NCBI GenBank assembly: GCA_046046245.1
Contig: JBJOKE010000063.1
Span: 1 to 8,391, forward strand
Length of the DNA: 8,391 nucleotides
Direction of reading: 5' to 3'
DNA from: UBA4615 sp046046245
Lineage (GTDB): Bacteria > Pseudomonadota > Gammaproteobacteria > Burkholderiales > Burkholderiaceae_E
Below the pieces are notes generated by a model. The model was not told the DNA's origin and made no database searches. It saw nothing but the letters and a program-made list of their open reading frames with translations. Shown one piece after another: positions 1 to 8,391 of the stretch. Position numbers and translations under genes: made by a program. Each line of letters opens with the position of its first letter. Positions within the stretch are counted from its first letter, which is position 1.

Positions 1-167
1 GTTCGGTGAAGCTGCCGGAGGGCACGGAGATGGTGATGCCGGGCGACAACGTGAAGATGGAAGTCACGCTGATCGCGCCGATCGCGATGGAGCAGGGCCT
101 GCGCTTCGCGATCCGCGAGGGCGGCCGCACCGTCGGCGCAGGCGTCGTCGCCAAGATCATCGAATAA
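1..167 (+). CDS. tuf: Elongation factor Tu, C-terminal end (partial)
   Basis: The last 54 codons of EF-Tu are read in the frame starting at base 3 and end at TAA 165-167. EF-Tu is the GTPase that delivers aminoacyl-tRNA to the ribosomal A site. The visible part is the end of beta-barrel domain 3, with the near-invariant segments EMVMPGDNV, APIAMEQGLRFAIREGG and RTVGAGVVAKIIE at the C-terminus. The G domain and the start lie upstream of the window. The gene directly precedes tRNA-Trp and secE, the usual place of a tuf copy in Beta- and Gammaproteobacteria. Many of these organisms carry two nearly identical tuf genes; the window cannot show which copy this is, although the neighbours indicate the one linked to rpoBC. 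Confidence 0.97.
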   Translation, partial: SVKLPEGTEMVMPGDNVKMEVTLIAPIAMEQGLRFAIREGGRTVGAGVVAKIIE

Positions 168-195
168 GGCGGTTCGGGCAGTACGCAGTTCACGG

Positions 196-211
196 CGGCC
201 CGCGAGGGCCG
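196..211 (+). terminator. Small hairpin between tuf and tRNA-Trp (weak terminator or processing signal)
   Basis: CGGCCC at 196-201 can pair with GGGCCG at 206-211 around a GCGA tetraloop, which is of the stable GNRA type. What follows is TTCGTGT, not a run of T, so it is a poor intrinsic terminator. It lies 28 nt after the tuf stop and 17 nt before the tRNA. It could reduce read-through, protect the tuf mRNA 3' end after tRNA excision, or have no role. The remaining bases of 168-228 show no clear promoter. Confidence 0.3.
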
Positions 212-228
212 TTCGTGTCGAAGGTCCT

Positions 229-304
229 AGGGGTATAGCTCAATTGGCAGAGCGGCGGTCTCCAAAACCGCAGGTTGGGGGTTCGATTCCCTCTGCCCCT
301 GCCA
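229..304 (+). tRNA. trpT: tRNA-Trp (anticodon CCA)
   Basis: A complete 76-nt cloverleaf can be folded by eye. The acceptor stem pairs AGGGGTA 229-235 with TGCCCCT 294-300, with one G-T wobble. The D stem pairs GCTC 238-241 with GAGC 250-253. The anticodon stem pairs GCGGT 255-259 with ACCGC 267-271 around loop CTCCAAA, placing anticodon CCA at 262-264, which reads UGG (Trp). The T stem pairs 277-281 with 289-293 around TTCGATT. The discriminator is G301, as expected for bacterial tRNA-Trp, and CCA is encoded at 302-304. The gene sits between tuf and secE and is probably cut from a longer tuf or secE transcript. The symbol is by analogy with other bacteria. Confidence 0.97.
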
Positions 305-313
305 GGTTCGAAG

Positions 314-697
314 ATGTCCAACCAGAACGTTGAAACGGTATCCAGCGGAGCCGACCGCGCGAAGATCGCGGCCGCGGTGCTCGCCATCGTGGCGGGCATC
401 GGCGGCTGGTACGCGCTCGGGCAGCAGCCGCTGGTCGTACGTCTGGCTTCGATCCTGGTCGGCGTCGCGGCCGGTGTCGCGATCGCCTGGTTCTCCGCCC
501 CGGGCCAGCGCCTGATCGCGTTCGCGAAGGACAGCTGGTCCGAGACCAAGCGCGTCGTGTGGCCCGAGAAGAAGGAGACGTGGATGGTCACCGCCTACGT
601 CTTCGCCTTCGTGGTCGTCATGGCGATCTTCCTGTGGGTCGTCGACAAGAGCTTGGAGTGGGTGCTCTACGACCTGATCCTGGGGTGGAAGCGATGA
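314..697 (+). CDS. secE: Preprotein translocase subunit SecE
   Basis: This 127-residue inner-membrane protein clamps and stabilises SecY in the SecYEG translocon. Three hydrophobic segments are visible, at about residues 18-36, 41-60 and 92-114, as in the three-span SecE of enterobacteria. The amphipathic stretch before the last span carries the family signature SWSETKRVVWPEKKET (residues 74-89), which contacts SecY. I chose ATG 314. The open frame continues upstream to 275, but that start lies inside tRNA-Trp and would add 13 residues that do not belong to the family. The ribosome-binding site is weak: AGG at 304-306, 7 nt before the ATG, borrows the terminal A of the tRNA CCA. The stop overlaps the nusG start (ATGA), so the two genes are probably translationally coupled. 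Confidence 0.96.
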   Translation: MSNQNVETVSSGADRAKIAAAVLAIVAGIGGWYALGQQPLVVRLASILVGVAAGVAIAWFSAPGQRLIAFAKDSWSETKRVVWPEKKETWMVTAYVFAFVVVMAIFLWVVDKSLEWVLYDLILGWKR

Positions 698-1227
698 GCA
701 AGCGTTGGTACGTCGTGCATGCCTACTCGGGCATGGAGAAGAGCGTGGGTCGTGCGCTGCAGGAGCGCGTCGAGCGCGCCGGCATGCAGGACCAGTTCGG
801 CAAGATCCTCGTGCCGACCGAGGAAGTGGTCGAGATGCGCAACGGGCAGCGGACCATCTCCGAGCGCCGGTTCTTCCCCGGCTACGTGCTCGTCGAGATG
901 GAGATGAACGACGACACCTGGCACCTGGTGAAGAACACCGCGAAGGTGACCGGTTTCGTCGGCGGCTCCGGGCACAAGCCGACCCCGATCTCCGAGAAGG
1001 AGGTCGCGAAGATCATGAGCCAGATGCAGGAGGGCGTGGAGAAACCCAAGCCCAAGACCCTGTTCGAGGTCGGCGAGATGGTTCGGGTCAAGGAAGGCCC
1101 GTTCACCGACTTCAACGGCAACGTCGAGGAAGTCAACTACGAGAAGAGCCGCCTGCGCGTGTCGGTGACCATCTTCGGTCGCGCGACGCCGGTCGAGCTC
1201 GAGTTCGGGCAGGTCGAGAAGCTGTAA
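694..1227 (+). CDS. nusG: Transcription termination/antitermination factor NusG
   Basis: This 177-residue protein binds RNA polymerase, suppresses pausing, supports Rho-dependent termination and links polymerase to the leading ribosome through S10. The NGN domain spans about residues 3-116, beginning with KRWYVVHAYSGMEKSV and including the conserved RRFFPGYVLVEM segment (58-69), which faces the polymerase clamp helices. After a short linker (KPKPKT) comes the KOW domain, about 122-177, with VGEMVRVKEGPFTDFNGNVEEV and FGRATPVELEF, the part that binds Rho or S10. ATG 694 is chosen because the open frame upstream of it lies inside secE and is unrelated to NusG. The ATGA overlap (694-697) and the G-rich TGGGGTGGAAG (681-691) favour coupled initiation. 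Length is close to the 181 residues of E. coli. Confidence 0.97.
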   Translation: MSKRWYVVHAYSGMEKSVGRALQERVERAGMQDQFGKILVPTEEVVEMRNGQRTISERRFFPGYVLVEMEMNDDTWHLVKNTAKVTGFVGGSGHKPTPISEKEVAKIMSQMQEGVEKPKPKTLFEVGEMVRVKEGPFTDFNGNVEEVNYEKSRLRVSVTIFGRATPVELEFGQVEKL

Positions 1228-1389
1228 CCCTTCCAGGGGCGCGCATGCGCCCCGCGGGCGGCCCACGCGGTCGCCCCGAACGCCGCAGGCGGTCCGTCCG
1301 CCCGGCGCATGCGACATGAGGAGCCGAAGTAGCACCCTCGGGTGTCGAACCGGCGCTGGCACTCAACCCAGACGGAGCACGAGCCAGTC
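1228..1389 (+). promoter_or_regulatory. nusG-rplK spacer with G+C-rich hairpins (leader of rplKA)
   Basis: This non-coding spacer contains several possible RNA hairpins. GGGGCGC 1236-1242 pairs with GCGCCCC 1247-1253 around a 4-nt loop, 8 nt after the nusG stop. GCCG 1282-1285 plus GGCGG 1288-1292 pair with CCGCC 1298-1302 plus CGGC 1303-1306. Further on, GGGTGTC 1340-1346 can pair with GGCACTC 1358-1364 using two G-T wobbles; this excludes the competing pairing of CACCC 1333-1337 with GGGTG 1340-1344. None is followed by a T-run. In E. coli the rplKA mRNA leader carries an L1-binding translational operator and its own promoter, so this spacer is the expected site for both. I could not recognise a convincing L1-site consensus or -35/-10 boxes, so those roles are inferred from position only. 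Confidence 0.4.
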
Positions 1390-1821
1390 ATGGCCAAGAA
1401 GATCGTCGGTTTCATCAAGCTGCAGGTCCCTGCAGGCAAGGCCAACCCGTCGCCGCCCATCGGGCCGGCGCTCGGCCAGCGCGGCCTGAACATCATGGAG
1501 TTCTGCAAGGCGTTCAACGCGCAGACCCAGGGCATGGAGCCCGGCCTCCCGATCCCGGTGGTGATCACCGCGTTCGCGGACAAGTCCTTCACCTTCGTGA
1601 TGAAGACGCCGCCGGCGACCATCCTCATCAAGAAGGCCGCGAAGATCGACAAGGGCTCGAAGACCCCGCACACGGACAAGGTCGGCAAGATCACCCGTGC
1701 GCAGGCGGAAGAGATCGCCAAGCTGAAGATGCCGGACCTGACCGCCTCGGACCTCGAGGCCGCGGTCCGCACGGTCGCGGGCTCGGCCCGCAGCATGGGC
1801 ATCACGGTGGAGGGCCTGTAA
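1390..1821 (+). CDS. rplK: Large ribosomal subunit protein L11 (uL11)
   Basis: This 143-residue protein binds the 23S rRNA GTPase-associated centre at the base of the L10/L12 stalk, supports factor-dependent GTP hydrolysis, and is needed for RelA activation in stringent control. The N-terminal domain (about 1-70) has the proline-rich stretch KANPSPPIGPALGQRGLNI, whose prolines line the thiostrepton/micrococcin site. The C-terminal RNA-binding domain (about 75-143) ends with the signature RTVAGSARSMGITVEG. I chose ATG 1390 because MAKKIVGFIKLQ is the normal L11 start; the frame stays open back to a GTG at 1342, but those 16 residues are not L11-like. The ribosome-binding site is weak: GGAG 1374-1377 is far away (12 nt) and GAG 1381-1383 is closer (6 nt). 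Only 2 nt separate it from rplA. Confidence 0.97.
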   Translation: MAKKIVGFIKLQVPAGKANPSPPIGPALGQRGLNIMEFCKAFNAQTQGMEPGLPIPVVITAFADKSFTFVMKTPPATILIKKAAKIDKGSKTPHTDKVGKITRAQAEEIAKLKMPDLTASDLEAAVRTVAGSARSMGITVEGL

Positions 1822-1823
1822 CC

Positions 1824-2528
1824 ATGGCACGCCTGTCCAAGCGCACCAAGGCGCTGCGCGCCAAGGTCGACTCGCGCAAGCTGTACCCGGTGACCGACGC
1901 GATCGCGCTCGTCAAGGAGTGCGCCGTCGCCAAGTTCGACGAATCGATCGACGTCGCCGTCCAGCTCGGCGTCGACGCGAAGAAGTCCGACCAGGTCGTC
2001 CGCGGCTCGGTCGTGCTGCCCGCCGGCACCGGAAAGTCGGTCCGCGTCGCGGTCTTCACGCAGGGCGCGAAGGCCGAGGAAGCGCGCGCCGCCGGCGCCG
2101 ACATCGTCGGCATGGAAGACCTGGCCGAGAAGGTCAAGGCCGGCCAGCTCGACTTCGACGTGGTGATCGCCTCGCCCGACGCGATGCGCGTGGTCGGCGG
2201 CCTGGGCCAGATCCTCGGCCCGCGCGGCCTGATGCCGAACCCGAAGGTCGGCACCGTGACCCCGGACGTCGCCACCGCGGTGAAGAACGCCAAGGCCGGT
2301 CAGGTCCAGTACCGGACCGACAAGGCCGGCATCATCCACGCCACGATCGGCCGCGCCTCGTTCCAGCCGGACGCGCTGCGGACGAACCTGGCCGCGCTGA
2401 TCGAGGCGCTGAACCGCGCCAAGCCGGCGAGCTCGAAGGGCATCTACCTGCGCAAGGTGGCGGTCTCGAGCACGATGGGCATCGGCGTGCGGGTGGACAC
2501 CTCCAGCCTCGCCGCGCAGGCGGCCTGA
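1824..2528 (+). CDS. rplA: Large ribosomal subunit protein L1 (uL1)
   Basis: This 234-residue protein is the same length as E. coli L1. It forms the L1 stalk near the E site, helps deacylated tRNA to leave, and in many bacteria represses its own rplKA mRNA. The two-domain pattern is visible. Domain I is made of the two termini (about 1-67 and 160-234), with SIDVAVQLGVD near residue 41 and the C-terminal SSTMGIGVRVD. Domain II (about 68-159) has the hallmark GGLGQILGPRGLMPNPKVGTVT. The start ATG 1824 has a strong purine-rich site, GGTGGAGGG 1806-1814, inside the end of rplK with 9 nt spacing. That position makes translational coupling to rplK very likely. No truncation or unusual insertion is seen. 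Confidence 0.97.
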   Translation: MARLSKRTKALRAKVDSRKLYPVTDAIALVKECAVAKFDESIDVAVQLGVDAKKSDQVVRGSVVLPAGTGKSVRVAVFTQGAKAEEARAAGADIVGMEDLAEKVKAGQLDFDVVIASPDAMRVVGGLGQILGPRGLMPNPKVGTVTPDVATAVKNAKAGQVQYRTDKAGIIHATIGRASFQPDALRTNLAALIEALNRAKPASSKGIYLRKVAVSSTMGIGVRVDTSSLAAQAA

Positions 2529-2586
2529 GGCCACGCATGACGGCGACGGCGGACGCGGAGCACGCGGCCGCCGGCGTCGACGAGGA

Positions 2587-2697
2587 ACTTTGGGCTGTCC
2601 GCCGCGAGGCGGACAGGTCGTCAAAGACCGCAGGGGACGGGTCGGACTGCTGTCCTTCCCGACTTAAACGCGAAGGCGCCCTGCGCAGATGGCGGTC
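2587..2697 (+). ncRNA. L10-leader autoregulatory RNA of rplJL
   Basis: This region has the layout of the ribosomal L10 leader, an mRNA mimic of the 23S rRNA site bound by the L10-L12 complex. CTTTG 2588-2592 pairs with CAAAG 2622-2626. An asymmetric internal loop (GG on one side, GTCGT on the other) separates it from a perfect 9-bp stem, CTGTCCGCC 2595-2603 with GGCGGACAG 2608-2616, capped by a GCGA (GNRA-type) tetraloop. The asymmetric loop is where the family's kink-turn lies. Next, GACCGC 2626-2631 pairs with GCGGTC 2692-2697, and AGGG 2632-2635 with CCCT 2679-2682. G2626 is shared by two helices, so the junction is approximate. Enclosed are GTCGG/CCGAC (2641-2645/2659-2663) and a CGC/GCG mini-hairpin at 2669-2678. 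Bound L10 would repress rplJL, matching L10 and L12 output to rRNA. Confidence 0.78.
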
Positions 2698-2711
2698 CCG
2701 GAGCGGGTTTT
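2697..2711 (+). terminator. Possible attenuator hairpin downstream of the L10 leader
   Basis: CCCG 2697-2700 pairs with CGGG 2704-2707 around GAG and is followed at once by TTTT 2708-2711. This is the shape of a minimal intrinsic terminator, but the 4-bp stem is short. C2697 is also the last base of the closing helix of the L10 leader (GACCGC/GCGGTC), so the two structures meet at this base and could compete. Premature termination in response to L10 has been described for the Bacillus subtilis rplJL leader; whether this hairpin acts that way is inference. Confidence 0.33.
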
Positions 2712-2782
2712 CGGTCGTACGAGAAGGACGTCTCCACGGCGTCGTCGAATGCGGCAGGGACTCACGAACGGTCGCCGTAACG

Positions 2783-2840
2783 GACGCCCGGCCAGCCGGT
2801 CGGGTGTCGGAGACGGTCCCGGCCTCGCGGTCGGGCCGTC
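2783..2840 (+). repeat. Two tandem related hairpins just upstream of rplJ
   Basis: Two stem-loops follow each other with a period of 31 nt. Hairpin A spans 2783-2808: 11 continuous pairs including two G-T, loop AGCC. Hairpin B spans 2812-2840: 5 bp, a bulged T2817, then 7 bp, loop TCGC. Both have identical inner arms, CCCGGCC (2787-2793 and 2818-2824) and GGTCGGG (2798-2804 and 2829-2835), so each keeps the same internal G-T wobble. Loops and outer arms differ, yet the outer arms still pair in both (GACG/TGTC; GACGG/CCGTC). Hairpin B ends 9 nt before the rplJ ribosome-binding site. The function is unknown: a protein-binding site, a ribosome standby structure or a local duplication would all fit. 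Confidence 0.6.
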
Positions 2841-2849
2841 GAACCTGGT

Positions 2850-2866
2850 AGGAGCGAAGGACCGTG
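2850..2866 (+). promoter_or_regulatory. rplJ ribosome-binding site and GTG start
   Basis: AGGAG at 2850-2854 lies 9 nt before GTG 2864-2866. A second purine run, GAAGGA 2856-2861, sits too close to be the main site. The GTG is preferred because it begins the recognisable L10 N-terminus (GLNREEKAVVIDEV) and no in-frame ATG is nearby. GAAGGAC 2856-2862 is complementary to GTCCTTC 2652-2658 inside the L10 leader, and GGACCG 2859-2864 is complementary to CGGTCC at 2693-2698 and 2814-2819. Long-range masking of the start is therefore possible. Confidence 0.75.
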
Positions 2867-3394
2867 GGTCTCAATCGTGAAGAGAAGGCGGTGGTGATCG
2901 ACGAGGTCGGCGCGGAAGTCGCGCAGGCCCAGGCGATCATCGTCGCCGAGTACCGTGGTCTGGAGGTCGGCTCGATCACCGCGCTGCGCAAGCAGGCGCG
3001 TCAGTCGGGCGTGTACCTGCGCGTGTTGAAGAACACGCTCGCGCGTCGCGCGGTCACCGGGACGCCGTTCGAGGGTCTGTCCGACAAGCTGGTCGGGCCG
3101 CTCATCTACGGCATCTCGAAGGATCCCGTCTCGGCCGCGAAGGTGCTGTCGGATTTCGCCAAGAGCAACGACAAGCTGGTCATCAAGGCCGGCGCCATGC
3201 CCAACTTCGTGATGGACACGAACGGGGTCAAGGCGCTGGCGTCGATGCCGAGCCGCGAGGAGCTCCTGTCGACCCTGATGGCCACCATGCAGGCGCCTGT
3301 CACGAAGTTCGTCCGCACGCTGAACGAGGTCCCGGGCAAGTTCGTCCGGACCGTCGCCGCGCTGCGCGACGAGCGCGAGAAGGCCGGCGCGTAA
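2864..3394 (+). CDS. rplJ: Large ribosomal subunit protein L10 (uL10)
   Basis: This 176-residue protein anchors the L12 dimers to the ribosomal stalk and, as the L10-L12 complex, represses its own mRNA. The N-terminal rRNA-binding domain (about 1-130) shows AEYRGLEVGSITALRKQAR (28-46), LKNTLARRAV (55-64), VGPLIYGISKDPVSAAKVL and FAKSNDKLVIKAG. The C-terminal part (about 131-176) is the long helix that carries L12, with ELLSTLMATMQAPVTKFVRT and ending VAALRDEREKAGA. It is about 11 residues longer than E. coli L10 (165). The extra length matches a repeat, TKFVRTLNEVP followed by GKFVRT, in that helix. Translation starts at GTG with a fair AGGAG site. The gene lies behind the L10 leader and 55 nt before rplL, with which it is presumably cotranscribed. 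Confidence 0.96.
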   Translation: MGLNREEKAVVIDEVGAEVAQAQAIIVAEYRGLEVGSITALRKQARQSGVYLRVLKNTLARRAVTGTPFEGLSDKLVGPLIYGISKDPVSAAKVLSDFAKSNDKLVIKAGAMPNFVMDTNGVKALASMPSREELLSTLMATMQAPVTKFVRTLNEVPGKFVRTVAALRDEREKAGA

Positions 3395-3449
3395 AGCCGA
3401 TCCCTCCGATCACCTTTCAACGTTTCCGCATTCGACTGGAATCATCATC

Positions 3450-3833
3450 ATGGCACTGAACAAAGACGAAATCCTGGACGCGATCGCCGGCATGACCGTG
3501 CTCGAGCTGTCCGAGCTGATCAAGGCGATGGAAGAGAAGTTCGGCGTGTCGGCCGCTGCCGCCGCCGTCGCCGTGGCCGCCCCGGCCGCCGGCGGCGCCG
3601 CCGCCCCGGCCGCCGAAGAGAAGACCGAGTTCACGGTCATGCTGCTGGCCGCCGGCGAGAAGAAGGTCGAGGTCATCAAGGTGGTCCGCGCGGCCACCGG
3701 CCTGGGCCTGAAGGAAGCCAAGGACCTGGTCGACGGTGCGCCGAAGCCCGTCAAGGAAGCCGTGCCGAAGGCCGACGCCGATGCGCTGCTCAAGCAGCTC
3801 ACCGATGCCGGCGCGAAGGCCGAGATCAAGTAA
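3450..3833 (+). CDS. rplL: Large ribosomal subunit protein L7/L12 (bL12)
   Basis: This 127-residue protein is the multicopy stalk protein that recruits IF2, EF-Tu, EF-G and RF3 and stimulates their GTPase activity. The N-terminal dimerisation and L10-binding part is residues 1-34 (ILDAIAGMTVLELSELIKAM). An Ala/Pro/Gly-rich flexible hinge runs from about 35 to 56. The globular domain, about 57-127, contains EFTVMLLAAGEKKVEVIKVV and the factor-binding helices GLGLKEAKDLVDGAPKPVKE. ATG 3450 is clear from the family start, but the ribosome-binding site is weak: only TGGA at 3437-3440, 9 nt away. This is odd for a protein made in several copies per ribosome. The relatively A+T-rich, apparently unstructured spacer 3413-3449 may compensate by keeping the start open. 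Confidence 0.97.
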   Translation: MALNKDEILDAIAGMTVLELSELIKAMEEKFGVSAAAAAVAVAAPAAGGAAAPAAEEKTEFTVMLLAAGEKKVEVIKVVRAATGLGLKEAKDLVDGAPKPVKEAVPKADADALLKQLTDAGAKAEIK

Positions 3834-3872
3834 CACCGCTCGAAAAGACGAACCAGCACTTGCTCCGTTCGC

Positions 3873-3923
3873 CGCGAACGCCCGGTCGCCGACCCCGAAG
3901 GGGGCCGGTGCCGGGCTTTCGCG
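3873..3923 (+). terminator. Long extended hairpin between rplL and rpoB (attenuator or RNase III-type site)
   Basis: From inside outwards, CCCC 3893-3896 pairs with GGGG 3900-3903 around loop GAA. After an A-G mismatch and one or two bulges, GCCGC 3888-3891 region pairs with 3905-3910. GCCCGG 3880-3885 then pairs with CCGGGC 3911-3916. After a C-T mismatch, CGCGAA 3873-3878 pairs with TTCGCG 3918-3923. The inner hairpin followed by TTTCG resembles a leaky intrinsic terminator; with the outer arms paired it becomes a double-stranded RNA of about 20 bp. In E. coli the rplL-rpoB spacer carries both a partial attenuator, which lowers rpoBC expression relative to rplJL, and an RNase III cleavage site. 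This hairpin sits at the same place and could be either. The rest of the spacer (3924-4009) shows no convincing promoter. Confidence 0.6.
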
Positions 3924-4018
3924 CCTTGTCTTCCCCGCGGAGCTCGAGGACCGCGCCGTCGACCCCGATGCCGACGACCCGATCCCCGATCTCTGCCTAA
4001 GGCTTTACCGGAGAGTCC

Positions 4019-8137
<4,119 letters not shown>

Positions 8138-8152
8138 GCGAGGAGCTGACTG

Positions 8153-8391
8153 ATGAAAGCACTGCTCGACCTGTTCAAGCAGGTCCAGGAAGAGGAACAC
8201 TTCGACGCGATCAAGATCGGCATCGCGTCGCCGGAGAAGATCCGGTCCTGGTCCTACGGCGAGGTCAAGAAGCCGGAGACCATCAACTACCGGACCTTCA
8301 AGCCCGAGCGCGACGGCCTGTTCTGCGCCAAGATCTTCGGGCCGATCAAGGACTACGAGTGCCTGTGCGGCAAGTACAAGCGCCTGAAGCA
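8153..8391 (+). CDS. rpoC: DNA-directed RNA polymerase subunit beta' (5' part)
   Basis: The first 79 codons plus two bases of beta' are present; the remaining roughly 1300 residues lie beyond the window. Beta' forms the clamp and carries the Mg-binding NADFDGD motif, which is not visible here. The visible N-terminus has SPEKIRSWSYGEVKKPETIN (26-45), FKPERDGLFCAKIFGPIKDYE, and C70 and C72 of CLCGKYKRLK, which are the first two ligands of the N-terminal zinc ribbon; the other two follow further on. ATG 8153 is preceded by AGGAG 8141-8145 with 7 nt spacing, a strong site. The 15-nt gap after rpoB supports cotranscription and roughly equal synthesis of beta and beta'. Confidence 0.98.
   Translation, partial: MKALLDLFKQVQEEEHFDAIKIGIASPEKIRSWSYGEVKKPETINYRTFKPERDGLFCAKIFGPIKDYECLCGKYKRLK

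Noticed and set aside
275..313. Upstream start for SecE
   Set aside because: It lies within the tRNA-Trp gene, and the 13 extra residues have no counterpart in SecE.
1342..1389. GTG start giving L11 16 extra N-terminal residues
   Set aside because: L11 normally begins MAKK at the downstream ATG; the extra residues are not family-like and cover the presumed regulatory leader.
1137..2624. Long minus-strand open frame across rplK-rplA
   Set aside because: Same compositional shadow effect; the sense strand encodes complete L11 and L1.
2537..2851. Sense open frame of 104 codons filling the rplA-rplJ spacer, with GAGG 6 nt before its ATG
   Set aside because: It runs straight through the L10-leader stems and the tandem hairpins. 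Its translation shows no recognisable domain, and the stop merges with the rplJ Shine-Dalgarno. Most likely it is open by chance in a G+C-rich region, although a leader peptide cannot be formally excluded.
3964..3990. Three CCCGAT hexamers before rpoB (3964, 3978, 3985)
   Set aside because: Short, irregularly spaced and G+C-rich; no dyad or known operator, most likely chance.
168..4018. Sigma-70 type promoters in the spacers
   Set aside because: I looked in each spacer for -35/-10 pairs with sensible spacing and found none convincing; promoters probably exist but cannot be placed from sequence alone in this G+C-rich background.

Overview
This window is the ribosomal-protein/RNA-polymerase cluster of a G+C-rich proteobacterium, most likely a betaproteobacterium. 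All genes lie on the + strand in the order tuf (3' end) - tRNA-Trp - secE - nusG - rplK - rplA - rplJ - rplL - rpoB - rpoC (5' end). The order is common in Beta- and Gammaproteobacteria. The betaproteobacterial assignment is inference from recalled protein wording: the RpoC start (MKALLDLFKQ, SPEKIRSWSYGEVKKPETIN), the L10 start (LNREEKAV) with its TKFVRTLNEVP segment, and a 1372-residue RpoB. No genus can be named from this.

Layout: 1-167 is the EF-Tu C-terminus. Positions 229-304 are a complete tRNA-Trp with encoded CCA. SecE starts only 9 nt later, and nusG overlaps secE by 4 nt. A 162-nt spacer with G+C-rich hairpins precedes rplK-rplA, which are separated by 2 nt. A 335-nt untranslated region then precedes rplJ. 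It holds an L10-leader autoregulatory RNA, a small CCCG/CGGG hairpin followed by TTTT, and two tandem related hairpins just upstream of a GTG start. After a 55-nt gap comes rplL. A 185-nt spacer with a long extended hairpin (attenuator or RNase III-type site) separates rplL from rpoB. RpoC follows rpoB by 15 nt and runs off the end of the window.

Together the genes supply translation elongation (EF-Tu, tRNA-Trp), the Sec translocon (SecE), transcription-translation coupling and elongation (NusG), the ribosomal L1, L11 and L10/L12 stalks, and the two large RNA-polymerase subunits. The coding regions are intact and ordinary. I found no mobile element, CRISPR array, defence system or foreign gene. 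The material worth a second look is in the non-coding spacers, chiefly the rplJ leader and the rplL-rpoB hairpin, plus an 11-residue repeat in the L12-binding helix of L10.
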